Part shown: positions 10,562 to 22,279 of the stretch, piece after piece
Layout of the letters: each line of letters begins with the position of its first letter
How positions within the stretch are numbered: position 1 is the stretch's first letter
NCBI RefSeq assembly: GCF_013426205.1
Contig: NC_089424.1
Location: 2,046,001-2,110,000 of the forward strand
From: Metarhizium brunneum
Taxonomy: Eukaryota; Ascomycota; Sordariomycetes; Hypocreales; Clavicipitaceae
Direction: 5' to 3'
Length of the DNA: 64,000 bases
Program-made: the position numbers and the translations under genes
The notes under the pieces: model-generated
Database searches by the model: none
What the model was told of the DNA's origin: nothing
What the model saw: only the letters and a program-made list of their open reading frames with translations

Positions 10562-10765
10562 ATGTGAGAAATAACCTACAACGATAGCTATTGCGACAAA
10601 TGCGGTCACAGGATGCTAATAGATGTGTCTCCCCACAAGCAGATGTGCCGCACGTTCTTGGCTTTTGGGCACTGTCCACAAACCAAAATTCACACGATTA
10701 ATCACCAATTAAGGCATCCCTACTGCAGGGGCACCCCGAAGAGACTGAAGATGGACGACGCGTAG
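10562..10765 (+). pseudogene. Small Cys-rich (MCE/CGH-type) gene with TGA at codon 2
   Basis: Reading from the ATG at 10562, codon 2 is TGA (10565-10567), then 65 sense codons follow to TAG at 10763-10765. The residues after the stop are EITYNDSYCDKCGH, then an MC pair, a further C and a final YC, which parallels MCEVFTLSDQCTWC of the gene at 9405. Codon 2 in the family is Cys (TGC or TGT), so a single change to TGA explains the stop. The frame behind it is otherwise perfectly open and keeps all its cysteines and the CGH motif, so the break looks recent, or the stop is bypassed. No ATG just downstream rescues the front half; the next in-frame Met is after CGHR. Confidence 0.6.
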
Positions 10766-12762
10766 CCACCACTTGCGCCTCGATGAAACATCTTCCACTG
10801 GCGCAAAGATGAGCTCTGGAGGCATTCAAGAGTCTGGCCGCCCTCACCGCGGCTGTGCTCCATGTCTCGATAACGGCGTACGACTGAATTCTACACCTTC
10901 AATCTTGGATACCTGATACCTGATACCTGATATTCGACTCACCAAAACCCTCGAGACCGCCTCGGCGCTGGCCGCTGTATACAAAAAACCGAACCTCAAC
11001 CACATATTTCCAACCAGGACATGTCAATGGCCCTAAGCAGAGTCACCGTCCTCAAGCGGGTCAATGAGGGCGTGGCCCGGGTGTCGCTTTGAGTGTTGAA
11101 GAAGAGATGTTTTTCGGCAGTCTTTGCGGCTGTTACACGGTTAGGACCCAGCAACAAAGCCTAACAAAGAGGCATAGCCGACAAAGGACCTCGGGGTTAT
11201 ATAGACTGAACACATGACCCGTTGGAAGTATTGGGCAGGACTCTTCACTTCATGCAAGGTACTATATAACAACTTCTTGTTCCGAGTAGTACTATAGAAA
11301 TCAGGCAACCTACATTTTTACAAGTCAAGAAGGAATAGATGGTCCGAGGGGGATATTGTTTCAAGGACTCTACCAAAAGTGAAGGCCTCCTACAAGAAGA
11401 GGTCTTGTTATAGTAGATCTTCTTCATTGCTTTTACCGCAGATATTAGCAGTGGATGACTGTAGTTGCAATACCAAAAGAAGTATGACCAGTTGTAGCCA
11501 AGTATACTCAAGTCAAGTGAACCAAGCAAAATCTGCCTCGGCGCAACGCGATATGGTGATGCATTTCTAGAATATCCCCCACGTCCAGAGGAAATATTGG
11601 GATTCGTGGGCATGGGAATAAGCTTGTCATGCTGGGGCTGGGGAAGTGTCGCGGGTATTGATTTTTCATCGAGGGCCTTGTCTTTGCTTTCCAAGCTTCT
11701 TGTGCAGCGTCTTTTCCATCACCCATGCTCCCCCTTTCCTTTTCTTCTTCGCATCACAAGAAACCTCCGAGATCTCACAAGATCAGTGGCGAGTGCCGTC
11801 ATTGTGGATTCGCCCAGTGGCGTTTTACCCGTTCCGTGTACGAGCCCTCCACCCCGTCTGCCGACCGGTGCAGCTTCCGATTCGACAATGCCCGGCCCAG
11901 GCCGTCTTGGCGCGGACGCCCGTGGACCCGTGGTTCGCAGATTGCGGCTGCTATTCCCGGGGGCCGGGGCCGGGGAGAGACATGAGATGATGAGACCGGT
12001 CTCCAAGCTCCGACAACCAAAGAAGCCTAAGCCGCGACGTTGCCCGCCTCATCGGCAAACAACGGCGCCAACAAGCTGGTCTTGAACCATTGCCGGTCCC
12101 TCGACCACCCCTTGAGAATAAAGTCCCTTTCCAGTCTCAGACTGCGAGCACGCGCTCCAGCTGGTACGGCGGTTGCTCGCCGAGGGCCGCCATTTTTTGT
12201 CAATGGAAATCGAGCGTGTCATGGTTCTTGGAGCAGAGTTTAAACATTGCCCAGATACGTGCATTTATAAAGGGTAAGCGTAAAAATAAAGTAAAAAAAT
12301 ATGAAAAGTAAAGGGGATAAGCGAGGCTAATAAGTAATTGAAGATTTTAGTAATAAATAAAACAAAGTTTTACCAGCCTAGTCTTTTAACCGTGTGCTCT
12401 CTCTCTCTCTCTTTTCCCCCCTTCTTCTTATTCCTCCTCTCACACTCTCTCCACCCCAGGGCGTATACTCATTAATAAATTAAAACAAGCAAAATGGCCA
12501 GTAACAGAACAAAGGAATCAAGTGGTTGTACAGTGAAGATTCACCAAGTCTGAACTTGGCGGACAAGAGGCTGAAGGGACTTAAATACACAGCCACATGA
12601 TATTGCTGTAGATTTATCTCATTCATCTCATGAGACACACACTCTGTCACGAGGCATGACAGAATCATGTAAGCTTGCACAGCGGCAAGAGGTGGCATTG
12701 TTATCTGGAAATAGCCCTACTCCTCGACAACTACCCCCTCTTCTACCCCGTCTGATAACAGA
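10766..12762. other. Intergenic, no gene recognised
   Basis: Contains a 7-bp tandem (CTGATAC about three times, near 10909-10932), an abruptly A-rich block (about 12270-12375) and a CT dinucleotide run (about 12399-12412). Frames at 11245-11694 (-) and 11597-12085 (+) overlap each other and show no recognisable domain. Confidence 0.5.
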
Positions 12763-13690
12763 TTACTTGGTGCGTAGAAGCTGCTTAATTTCTGCCAAGT
12801 GCTCTGTGAGGTCGGCCATGGCCTGTTGGCCTCCCAGAAGCTCTGCAATCCTGGCCAGGTCCATCTCCCGCGCCTCGCTCGTGGTTCCATTCACAATAGA
12901 CACCTTGCCTAAGCCCAGGACTAGCATGCAGAAAGCAATCTCCCTCTTGGTGTAGAAGCGCTCAGCGACACGAGCCACCAGCTCCGAGCTGCGAATCTCT
13001 TGGTTGGCCTGCAGCAGACTGAATGCTTGGTAGACGATGCCCGTCTTGTCCAGGTACTCGCGAATATTGGCATCGTATTCGTTCTCCTCCTGGAATCAGC
13101 TCTGTACAATTTCTGGCTTGACGGTGGCAGCTGCGTAAAGCTTCTCGAGAGCAGCACGACTAGAGTTGGATACGCCCAACACGCCAACCCGCAACGGGAC
13201 GAAGCTCTCCATGACATGCCAGGCGACCGTGTCATCCTGTTCATCCTCGAACGGCACATGTAGAAGAAGTGCGTCGATGTAGTCGATTTTAAGGTTCTGG
13301 AAGGATTGCTCGATCGACTCGCGCACCTGATCCTCCAAAGGCTGGTCGGCATTGTAGTGAAGCTTTGACTCGGCGTGCGCCCACATGGGAGCAAACTTGG
13401 TTTGTACCTGGATGCTGTAATTTTCCCCATTTGTCAATGTTGCTTCCACGAGATGTAACAGGTTTTTCTTGGTGTTATAGTATAAATGGGCCTTCCCTCT
13501 TGACGCCCGACTTTAACGCCCCTTCGATGGCAATCCCGGCGGAGGGCTCTTCATATGCAGAAAGATAGTTGGCTGAGTCGACACCCCTGAAGCCCTTTTT
13601 GAGAGCCAAGGCCTTCAACTCGCCAGTTTAGTCTTCTTTAAACGCCGTGCCATATATATAGAACAGGTGGAAGTGCCCGTAGAAAGACAC
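12763..13690 (-). pseudogene. Broken aldo/keto reductase
   Basis: Minus-strand segments reproduce most of an aldo/keto reductase: YIYGTAFKED near 13635-13660, GFRGVDSANY (active-site Asp/Tyr region) near 13560-13600, QTKF near 13400, SFQNLKIDYIDALLLH near 13255-13305, GVLGVSN near 13165-13190, and a C-terminal helix region to the stop at 12763. The coding sense is interrupted by TAA after FKED (13628-13630), a stop and frame change near 13480, and TGA at 13096-13098, where the family has Arg (CGA to TGA is one C-to-T change). In life this would be an NADPH-dependent carbonyl reductase. Several independent breaks make a functional product very unlikely. Confidence 0.85.
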
Positions 13691-14028
13691 AGGGGGCTGA
13701 ACGGATCGGTAGACGTCTGTTGCGTAGACATCATGTCGTACAATTTGCGACTTAATGCGACGTAGGAGGTCTGTAGTACTGTACGCAACGTGATGCTGCT
13801 CTAATGGCCGCGGCAGACAGAAATTTAATCGTATATATAAGCCAACGAGTGAGGCCAACGGTCAGCTTGCATGCATGGCATCATCATGCGTATAGGGTCA
13901 TGTTCCATGTTGGCGAATGCTCCTGTCTGCCTGTGATCACTGAGCACTTCCTGGGAACAAAAAGCCTTTGAGAAAAACTATGTGCTCGTTGGATAGAAGG
14001 AAACGGCCATAATCTGGATTAGGCCGTT

Positions 14029-14324
14029 TTACAATTTTCCGTACACCAGACTCAATTCAGCCTCACACACGGTTTCAAAGGTCGAGCCGGTAATGGTGAC
14101 GACGTTTCCTCCCCTAATGCGCATGCCACGGGTGTTTTAGAAAAAATCAAAGTTCTTATAGGCCATTTCCTGGTGCGCCTGCTGCCAGATTTAAGTAGAC
14201 TGACTTCCATCAATGTTGTAGTGTCAAAAATCACCTTCTTCAAGCCAACTGTAAATGAAAGCCCGCCATGCAGCTTGCCATCGTCAGGCACCTCAGTGCG
14301 CGGATCTAAGACTAGTAAGAACAA
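14029..14324 (-). pseudogene. Decayed ORF of unknown family
   Basis: One minus frame reads LSFTVGLKKVIFDTTTLMEV and then loses sense; an overlapping frame continues with MRIRGGNVVTITGSTFETVC and ends at the TAA at 14029-14031. The two halves look like one protein split by a frameshift, with an in-frame stop as well. I do not recognise the family. It lies between the reductase and glucanase relics and shares their state of decay. Confidence 0.35.
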
Positions 14325-14684
14325 GTATCAATGTGTCAGTCGACTATTTCCCCGGCTGGGTGATTTAGACAGACGCACTATTAACGAGCATTTGCTCCCC
14401 TCGCCAACCTTTTAGACGCCTTGATAGTAGGGAGCTGATAGAAGTCAAGGGAAGTCCGCCGGAAAAGATCGTTTCTACCACAATGACAATATTACCTTGA
14501 ATTGGTGGCATCTCCCATTACAATAGCTCCAACGTGAAGCTGAATTTGCGAGCCAGTCTCATGTGTCCCCGGGGGGGGGGTATACGGCCCGAGTCGTATA
14601 CTGTATCAGTCTCATGAATCCAAAACTAGTAAGGAGTACTTCCCCTACTCCCAAGTACGCATTCTTGGCTGAGAAGCCCACCAA

Positions 14685-15001
14685 CTAATTAAACCGTCGC
14701 TGTTTGCCATTGTTGCTGTTAATAGCATATAAGATTGCTCCTCCATCGCCAGCATTCACAGATTTGAAGATATCGTAAGAGTAATCATTCCCGAGATCCG
14801 GGGCGTAACCGCGGGCGTTCCCAGAGTGGTCCAAGTTGCCATGCCAGAAATTAAAACCGGCACCAGCAACTTTGGAGGTAGCGTTTTGCATGCCTCTTCC
14901 AGATTGACTAGATATTGCTGGGGACGGCGGCCTTCAAGAAAATCATGTCGTCTGTCGTGGTCAGAATATACTGACGTGAAAAAATCTCTGGGGAAAAGCA
15001 A
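14685..15001 (-). pseudogene. Fragment of a GH55-type beta-1,3-glucanase
   Basis: The minus frame to 14685 reads FNFWHGNLDHSGNARGYAPD, then VNAGDGGAI and AINSNNGKQRR. This is the N-terminal signature of fungal exo-beta-1,3-glucanases with a pectate-lyase-like fold (FW-x-N-x-DH-x-G-x-ARGYAP, then VNAGDG-x-x-IQxAIN). The preceding NLEEACK is in another frame, joined at the AAAA run near 14885, so one base has been gained or lost. Translation stops at TAA soon after KQRR, where a full enzyme of 750 or more residues would continue. Only the extreme N-terminus survives. Confidence 0.7.
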
Positions 15002-16718
15002 CGACGAGGATATAATACAAGATGTTGGGATCGTGATTCTTTGTGTACTTATTCTGTATTCGGGTCATTCTCATATTTGTTACGGTGTGCTGGAACAGTT
15101 GGGCTAGCCAGAACCTCAAACTCCTCACGTCTTTAACGGAAAATCATGAGTACAAAGGCTTTTTTTCGTAATACATGATAGTCTCCAGATCAAACTCGAA
15201 GTAAAGGCATTCCACAATGTTCCCCTCCCTGGGGAGCTGATAATGAAGTCTGTCCCGGCGTTGGGTTCTTGTCCATTTCTAGGCATGTCATTCGTATCTA
15301 AGGTATCACCACAAGTCTCTGAAACATCGCGGTTTGTTCTCGATTCTCAAGAATCCGCGTAATCAAGAGAACGCAAGGAAAGAGAGGCGCAGACAGATTC
15401 GTTTGATCGGGTATGTCTTTACATCGATGTAACGCCATGTCGTGCCCCATAACCAGTTAGTTCAGCCTTGATGCCCCTGATCGATCTGCGACATGAGACA
15501 TGTTTCACGAACAACTAGTTACTATTTCGGTACGGCATGGTTGTCAAGTTGTCTAGCTCTGTCTAGTCGGCCAGGCTGATTTGACCTCGTGACAGAACGG
15601 TGAGATTGCAGACGGCTCACCCTCCGAATCGGATCCGCTCTGTAGTAGATGTTTGTAGAGATGGCTCAAGACGATGGATCAACCCGATGCTGTGTGGCAA
15701 TACTTTAAGGTTTAGTCTTGCCGTGATTAGCATATCTCGCTGGGCCAGCTTCGTGGCGAAGCAATAATTGCGAAATAGACTTGGCGAGAGAATATGAGAA
15801 TGTTAATTTATTCTCCCAGATTTATACCTTGCAGGGGGAGCCATGAGCACTCGACCCCTTCGAAGTGGTCCAAGACTTCATTTCTGCAAACCGTAGATCT
15901 TCCTCCCGGATCTCCGCGCTCCACCGGCTGCAACTGACAAGACGGAAAAATAATGTTCGTGACTGACAAGCCATCCAGGGAGATACATGTTGACTAATAT
16001 GCTGGAGATGAAACCAGTTGCGTTGACGGGGCGCTAGAAAGGGAGCCTCAATGTTGGGTCTCGCAAAATATATCCGCAGGGCGACGGAGGATGACGATGC
16101 CCGGTAGAGCGTAATGCACTGCAACCCTCTGCCGGGGTTAAAATAATAAGTGTCGGTACTGCTGGTTCACGAGAAGACCCGACGACGGCACGAGTGGATT
16201 CGTGGAGTCTCCAGCTGTTGTAGTAGTACTCCGTACTGGCTGTCGACTCTGACCGTCAATCTGTGATGCAGATGTGTGGAGGTGGCACTTGAGAAACCAG
16301 CAGCTCAATGGGTGGCCGAAAAGGGCGGACATGGAAGGGCGGAGCAAATTTTCCCACATCCCTTCAATGTTGGCCTTATCGCCTATCAGCTAGCAGCCAT
16401 CTCCATCCCACTTGCGCCCACCCAGGCCCTTCTCCTCCTGCGCATTTCTATTTCGTATTTCGTCGACAACTTCTCGATCCGACTATATTCTGCTGGCCCA
16501 TCTCATCAAGCACGCAATCCAGAATTCCACACCAGCCCGCCATCTCCCACCCTATCACCGACCTCGCTGGCACTCGCCACACTAGACGTAAAGCCTCGTA
16601 CCTGTTCAATTCCTCATCGAATCCCGATACTCCGCGTGGTCGTGGCATACTCGGTCCCAGACCCGATTCGCACTCCTACACTCCTTCCGCCTCGACCTAC
16701 CAAGGTATCCTCGCAAAA
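15002..16718. other. Intergenic; leader of the zinc-protein gene
   Basis: No gene recognised from 15002 to about 16300. TACTCCGTA at 16227. From about 16360 to 16718 the sequence is C- and T-rich, as expected for the promoter and 5' UTR of the next gene. Confidence 0.5.
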
Positions 16719-17181
16719 ATGGGCAACGTATGACAAATACCCAAGTGCTTCGGGCCCCCAACAGCAGGCGTACTAACACATGACGCATAGGGAGCCAAGG
16801 CACAACAGAAGCGCGAGCGCAACGCCAAGGACGGCAAAGTCGCCAAGTCGCAGCTCAAAGTTGTATGTCATTGTATTGCGCCTTTTCGTTGCCTTGGCAG
16901 TGTAAACATGCCTCTTTGCTAACGCCCGTGTTCCCTCCCTCTAGAACCAGCAGGCCATGAACATTCAATGCCAGATCTGCAAGGCCACGTTTCTCTCCAC
17001 CACCAAGGGCCCTGCGTACGTACCGACACTCTCTCTTGCCTTCGACGCTGTGTTGATTCCTATACCCTTCAAGTAGCGTTGGACTAATCTTTCCATTTTC
17101 TTCATGCACAGACTGCAGGAACATGCTACCAACAAGCATAGTAAGGAGATTGGCGACTGCTTCCCCGGAAAGACCCTATAG
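16719..17181 (+). CDS. Small zinc-binding protein, ZNF706/At2g23090-like
   Basis: Four exons: 16719-16727 (only ATG GGC AAC), 16791-16862, 16945-17015 and 17112-17181; 73 residues. All introns are GT-AG with agreeing phases (GTATGA/CTAAC/ATAG, GTATGT/CTAG, GTACGT/ACAG). The front is basic with AQQKRERNAK, followed by a single C2H2-like finger, IQCQICKATFL then LQEHATNKHSK, matching small eukaryotic proteins such as human ZNF706 and plant At2g23090. Family members are conserved, nuclear or cytosolic, and poorly understood; the human protein has been tied to translation and stemness. The gene structure is convincing; function is family-based only. Confidence 0.88.
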
Positions 17182-17416
17182 TCGCCCATGTTGGGCGGTC
17201 TTGAGCCCAAGTTTTTGCGTCAACGTTGTACAAGTTGGGTAGGAGTAGGGGGGGCCAGAGGGCATGAGCGAAAAGTTAGACTTGACAGTATTCATTTAGC
17301 ACCGGCGTCAGCATTAGGGGAGATGGAGAGGACGTAGCGCTGAGTTGTAGACACTGTGACGATTCGTGATGAATTTGTTATACGATATTGACATTCTGCA
17401 TCTTCTACACATGCGA

Positions 17417-18722
17417 TCAATGAGCCTCAACCGCCTTTGGAGCAACACCAGCAGCGGGCCCCGGTCCGGCAGCACTCTTCTTGGCCGCCGCCGCCGCCGC
17501 CGCCGCAGCCTGCTCCTCCCTGATGGCCCTCAGAATATCGGGATACCACCGCTCCCCAACGTCCGGATGGCTCTTGACCCTGTTCCTCAGCGCGGCCTCG
17601 CCCAACGTCTTGGCCACGGCCCCCGCCCTAAACGTAAACTCGACGTCGTCAATCCTCCCGCCCGTCCGCTCCATCACCTTGCTCCTCTGCGCCCTCACAT
17701 CGTCGGGCACCCTCCCGACACCCACCGTCTCCAGGTCGTCAAACTCGGCATCCAGCTTCACCCCCTGGAAGAAGGGAATGGAGTACCTGGCCCCGGACCC
17801 CGCAGCCGGCGACAGCACGCGATGCGTGGTGCTCACGCAGACGCCCTGTGTCAAGGCCTCCATCCCCTGCCCTATCGCCACGACCAGCGTGCCGTCAATC
17901 GGCGGGCAGTCGATCCACTCCCCCTGGACGTTTTGCACCTGCAGGCCCCGGTGGGACGTGGCCTGGAGCAGGTAGCTCGTCAGCATGCTGTCCTTGTGTG
18001 GCCCGACTCCCTGGCCTTGGCCGCCCTCTTGCCCCAGCTCCGCCATGTCGGGGTACTTTACGATCTTGAGCTTGTGCTGCTGGTCCTCGTCAAAGTACTT
18101 GTTGAAGGCGTCGCCGGGGAGCTTGATGGCCTCGGCGATGAGAGACGTAAAGTAGAGGGAGACGTCGCCCATGCGCTTCATGTAGTCCGTGTACGTGGCC
18201 CGGAAGCCGGGCGCGTAGTCTTCAGCCGGCCACTGGTTCGGCGCCAGGAGGTTGTGGTACAGAGGAGCGCCTGGAGATGGGACAGGGTGCTCGGTGGACA
18301 AGTCGATCTGCTCGCGGCGGTCGATTTCGCCGGCGGTGATTTCCGCAGAGAGCTGAGAGTACCCGAGGAAGGAGTTTGCGTTCTTCATCTCGATTTTGAG
18401 CCTGGCAAGTTTGTTAGCCCGGGGCCACGGCGGCTGCGCTTTTGAACGGGAAGCAAATGGGGTATGCTTTGTTGAGCCGGGTTTCTGTATATGGAGGCTG
18501 GGGGCGATTGGTGAGCACGTACTTCTCTTCTAGAGGCAGGTCAAAGAACCCCTTGCCCTTCTTGATGACATCTTGGAAGAGGTCCTCTGGGATGCCTACG
18601 TTCTTGAGATACAAGAATCCCACTTCTAGGAGAGCGTAGCGCAGCTGTTCCAGGAACTCGGGCTTGGTGGCCGGGTCCCGGGCGAGTTGCAGGTCCAGAA
18701 TGGGAATCGAAGTAAATGACAT
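17417..18722 (-). CDS. 2-oxoglutarate/Fe(II)-dependent oxygenase (isopenicillin-N-synthase-like)
   Basis: Two exons, 18722-18523 and 18401-17417, 394 residues. The intron (GTACGT, GCTAAC, CCAG) restores EEK-LKIEMKNANSFLGYS. The non-heme iron ligands are visible: HKD (about residues 202-204) and the distal His in TTHRV (about 260), with the 2-oxoglutarate-binding ARYS (about 271-274). The N-terminal DIOX_N region begins IPILDL and includes GFLYLKNVGI. The C-terminus ends in a poly-Ala/Pro/Gly tail (nine Ala in a row), unusual for the family and probably disordered. Fungal members hydroxylate or oxidise small molecules, and a substrate cannot be read from sequence. No biosynthetic genes flank it, so a stand-alone role is more likely than a cluster role. 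Confidence 0.92.
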
Positions 18723-19263
18723 TGTGGCCTATGCTGCTTTGGACGTGGTCCCGACAGATGGGTATCGTCCAACTCTGACGTTCCTGTATTCCTCCCGGCT
18801 CCTTTTTATACCCAGACAGGTAGATCGAGAGCAATGGAGCAGCAAGTTCAACACATGCATGTACAACACTCGATCGCCCTCTCTTGACGTCCCCCAAGCC
18901 CCTCCAAGAATGGCGTAATCGCACCAGACGACCAGACCCCTCTGAGAGACGGCCGGGAGACCCGCCAAGTCGTCCGTGGTCCGTGGAGTTCCGCGTCCCC
19001 CAGGTGCCACTTTTTGGGCGCCGCTGTCGGATTGGGGCCACATGCAAGCATGGACTGCCGATGCCGAGTTCGGTTCGGTTTCTCGCAGGCTAAATTGTAT
19101 CACTTCACGCAACCTTAAAACTCACTTTGCATTGACCCCCGGTTAAAATTACAATGTTGTATTGCTGTAGTAATACCCAAAGCTGGCTCTTCCAAAAATG
19201 CGCCGTGTACATCTACCGCCGTTGTATATACATCTTGAAACTTGCAGCCAGTGATCCCCCCCT
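18723..19263. other. Intergenic between tandem minus genes
   Basis: This is the promoter of the 2OG oxygenase and the 3' side of Utp17. No further gene is supported; the open frames here lack motifs. Confidence 0.5.
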
Positions 19264-22200
19264 TCACTGCTCGGCATGGGGCTTTGTGGCCAAAAGTCCT
19301 GTCACCTTGTAGAACATGTCCTCGATAGACGGCGCGGCAAACGCGGGCGTTGCATCGAAGATTTCCGTCAAGAACTGCTGAGGTATCACACTGCCGTAAG
19401 CATCGTCGTCGTCGTCGTCGTCGTCACCCATGTCAACATCCTCATCCACTTCCTTTGCATCGGCCATATCATCCTCGCTGGCAACGTCCATTTCGTCCGT
19501 GGCCAGTACCTCCCCAGTGGTCGGGCCCGCATCGACGGCTCCGGAGAGGCCATCTAGTTGGAGATCATGTAGCGGCTGAAGAGTTGCAATAGACGACGGG
19601 TCAGAGCCTTCGGCAATCACCCAGACCTGGGCTGCGTCATCGAGAGCAATGAAACCACTTGCCCCCGGTGCTGACACAAGGCTCACAATCCTATGCGGCG
19701 TGCTCCTAACTAGTAAAGGCTCTGGGTCTTCCGGGTCGAAGATACCAATGCTCGATACACCGCCGATAGGGAGAGTGACAGCGAAGTGGCCCGAAGTATG
19801 GTCAACGGCAAGTTGATGCAGCTCGGTAACCCCGTAAAGTTTGGGGACAACGATGCCATATTCTAGCTCGTCGGCAACCACGTTATACACTCTCAAGTCG
19901 CTGGATAAGACGATAATGAAAGAGCCCAGGGCCTGGATAGATTGAAGCTTGCCATCCCACAGCCCCTCAAGAGTCTTGACGATTTGCCCAGAGGCCACGT
20001 CAATAACGTATACAACCCCGGGATCAACAGCCCCAAAAGCGGCAAACAATGTAGAGCCATCTTCTGAAAAGACAACTCTGCCCTGAACCTCGATATGCCG
20101 CGTCGGGTTGATAAGGTCCGTGCCATTTTCGATTCCAGTGCCGTCACCAACACCGATAGCTTGAGTGCAGCCCCAAGACACAGCATCCCGGCCGTTTGCG
20201 TCCTTGACCGAAACCCCATTTTGCTGGCGATGCCTCGGTCTCCACAGTCGTACGACTCCATCAGATCCAATGCTTGCAAAGCAGCTTGATGTAGGATCAG
20301 ACGCCAAGTCTAGAACTGATTCTGGGCAAGTGGTGGAATGAGGCGCGTTGATTCTTGACACCAATTCTAATGACTCGGCCCCTTCCCTAACTTCCCAGAA
20401 TTTTAGGTAAACCTCATGCCTCTCGCGCATAAACTGATGCCTCAGGTCTTGGGAGATGTTTTCCACATCTCTGGGTGCAGGTTTCCACTCATCAACGCTA
20501 GCGAGCCACTTGCCATCTCCAGAGAAGTTGATGTTTGTGACGACAGGTTCATCAATTGGGTGTCCTTTGCTGCTGAGGTTAACATCTGTGGGTTGTGTTC
20601 GCGCCAGCGCTTGCTTCGAGACACTAGTAAATGATTCCAAATCAAAAGACTGCAACAACGGCATAGAGAGATTTCCTGACAAAGTCTCCTGGCGGCCATT
20701 GCTGACACAAACGTAGAGTTTTGAGGGATCCGAAGGTCTGATAGAAGCCGGGATCGGTTGTCGTACGTGTTCCGATACGTTCCACACGCGTCGGACAAGT
20801 AAATCCTTCGGTTCTGACACATCGATTGCTGCTGATTGGATTCCGGCAATGTAAGCAGTGGGTTTCATTTCAGCAGTAGATAAAATCATGGCTGAGTTAT
20901 CATCTAGATGGAGAACGTAGGAAGAGCCAGTTTGCGAGACCACAATGTTCTCAATGCTCCCAGACAGGTGTGGTAGGAAGTCCTTTCTAGACGTGTCAAC
21001 CTGCCACACAACAAGAACATTCTCGGAACCTCCAGATATAAAATAGTTTCCTGAAACGAGTTAGCAATCGAACCCAAATTGCGATCAGGGAAGGATTTAT
21101 GTACCGTCTGTTGACCACTTGACTGCATGGACAGCTTTACGGTGCCAGTGATACTTCTGTACTTGAATGCCATCTTTCACAAGCTGGGCTTTCCCAACAG
21201 CCCTGACATGGGTCAAAGCATCATGATAAACATAAATGCCTCCTCTAGCGCCTCCAATAATGACATCGACAGCTGTATCCGCCCCCGCTTGGCTTTTTCT
21301 GCTCCCCGAAAATCGTGCATGTAGTCTCAGGTCGATGGATGTGATGAGGTCAGGAGAGTCGAAGGAGAAAATTTCGTACTGCAATTGGTCAAGGCTCTCA
21401 GCGGTTGCAGAGGCAGTGCCTAGGAATAAGCTATCCTGGAATGCTCCCACGATGACCTGACCGTCTTCACTGGTCTCGAGGATTTGAAGGCCATATCCGG
21501 GCTTCTGGAGAGACAAGACGCTGTTCGACTTGCGCTTGCCACCGTTGACTAGTTGGTATGCAATGACTTCCATACGGTTCGATTTTTCTGACTCCGCAAC
21601 CAAGAGGATCTCTTTGTCCTCAGCAAAAGCAACTGGCACAACTGCCAAGGCTTTCGCAGTTTTGGAAGACGTTTGAAACGCAGGGGACGGGGCGTCTCCT
21701 TGAGACCAATTAACACAATAAATGTGTCCATCAGAGCATGCCACCCACACTAACTGAGGGTTGTTTTTTGACAAACGGGTTCCAACAATGTGAGCAGGAA
21801 TTGAACCCTTCGAGGCTGATGTATCGAGAGTGCTAATTGGAATACGTCGAATAAGCAGGGAGTCGTTGGCGTTATATATTTGAATTGAGGTGTTGTACGT
21901 TAGGATGAGATATCTGTCAAAGTGTTAGAGCAGGTTGGGGTGTGATTTGAAAGGCATCTCACTGTTCGTCTTTTGTAAGAATGGGATCAATGTCTAGCAT
22001 CCGGCCGCCCATTGGCTTTGAAACTCGCCAGCCAGCCTCTCCGTCGTCAGACTGCCGAATGACATGTTGAGGACGAAAAGAGCTCAGTTCTCCTGCCAGG
22101 ACCTCATGGTTTGATTCTCCCTGCTTTGACTTTTGAGGCGTTGGCGTGTTGTTGCCATTAGCTTTGCTTTCTCGATTCTGCTGTCTGTGTCTCTTCGACG

Positions 22201-22279
22201 TCGTCTCGCTTTCAGTTATGCCCCTCTTTCTTTTTTTTGTTTTGTCATCTTTAGGCCGAGGGCCCTTAGTTCCAGTCAT
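19264..22279 (-). CDS. utp17: U3 snoRNP WD40 protein Utp17/Nan1 (WDR75)
   Basis: Three exons: 22279-21963, 21913-21105 and 21050-19264; 970 residues. Introns of 49 and 54 nt (GTGAGA/ACAG and GTACAT/TCAG), phases agree. The N-terminus is Lys/Arg-rich (KTKKRKRG), then WD40-type repeats (for example WSTDGNYFISGGSENVLVVW, and SDGVVRLWRP) in two propellers, then an acidic run of eight or more Asp (DDDDDDDD) and a conserved C-terminal IPQQFLTEIFD segment. This matches Utp17/Nan1, a t-UTP subunit of the SSU processome needed for Pol I transcription and early pre-18S processing in the nucleolus. The start is the second possible codon; the upstream GTG is not used. Divergent from RPB10. Confidence 0.92.

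Noticed and set aside
10565..10567. Selenocysteine at the TGA
   Set aside because: Ascomycota lack the selenocysteine machinery, and no SECIS-like hairpin is apparent.
17366..18445. 359-codon plus frame
   Set aside because: It is antisense to the 2OG oxygenase, whose motifs and splice sites are clear; openness comes from high GC.
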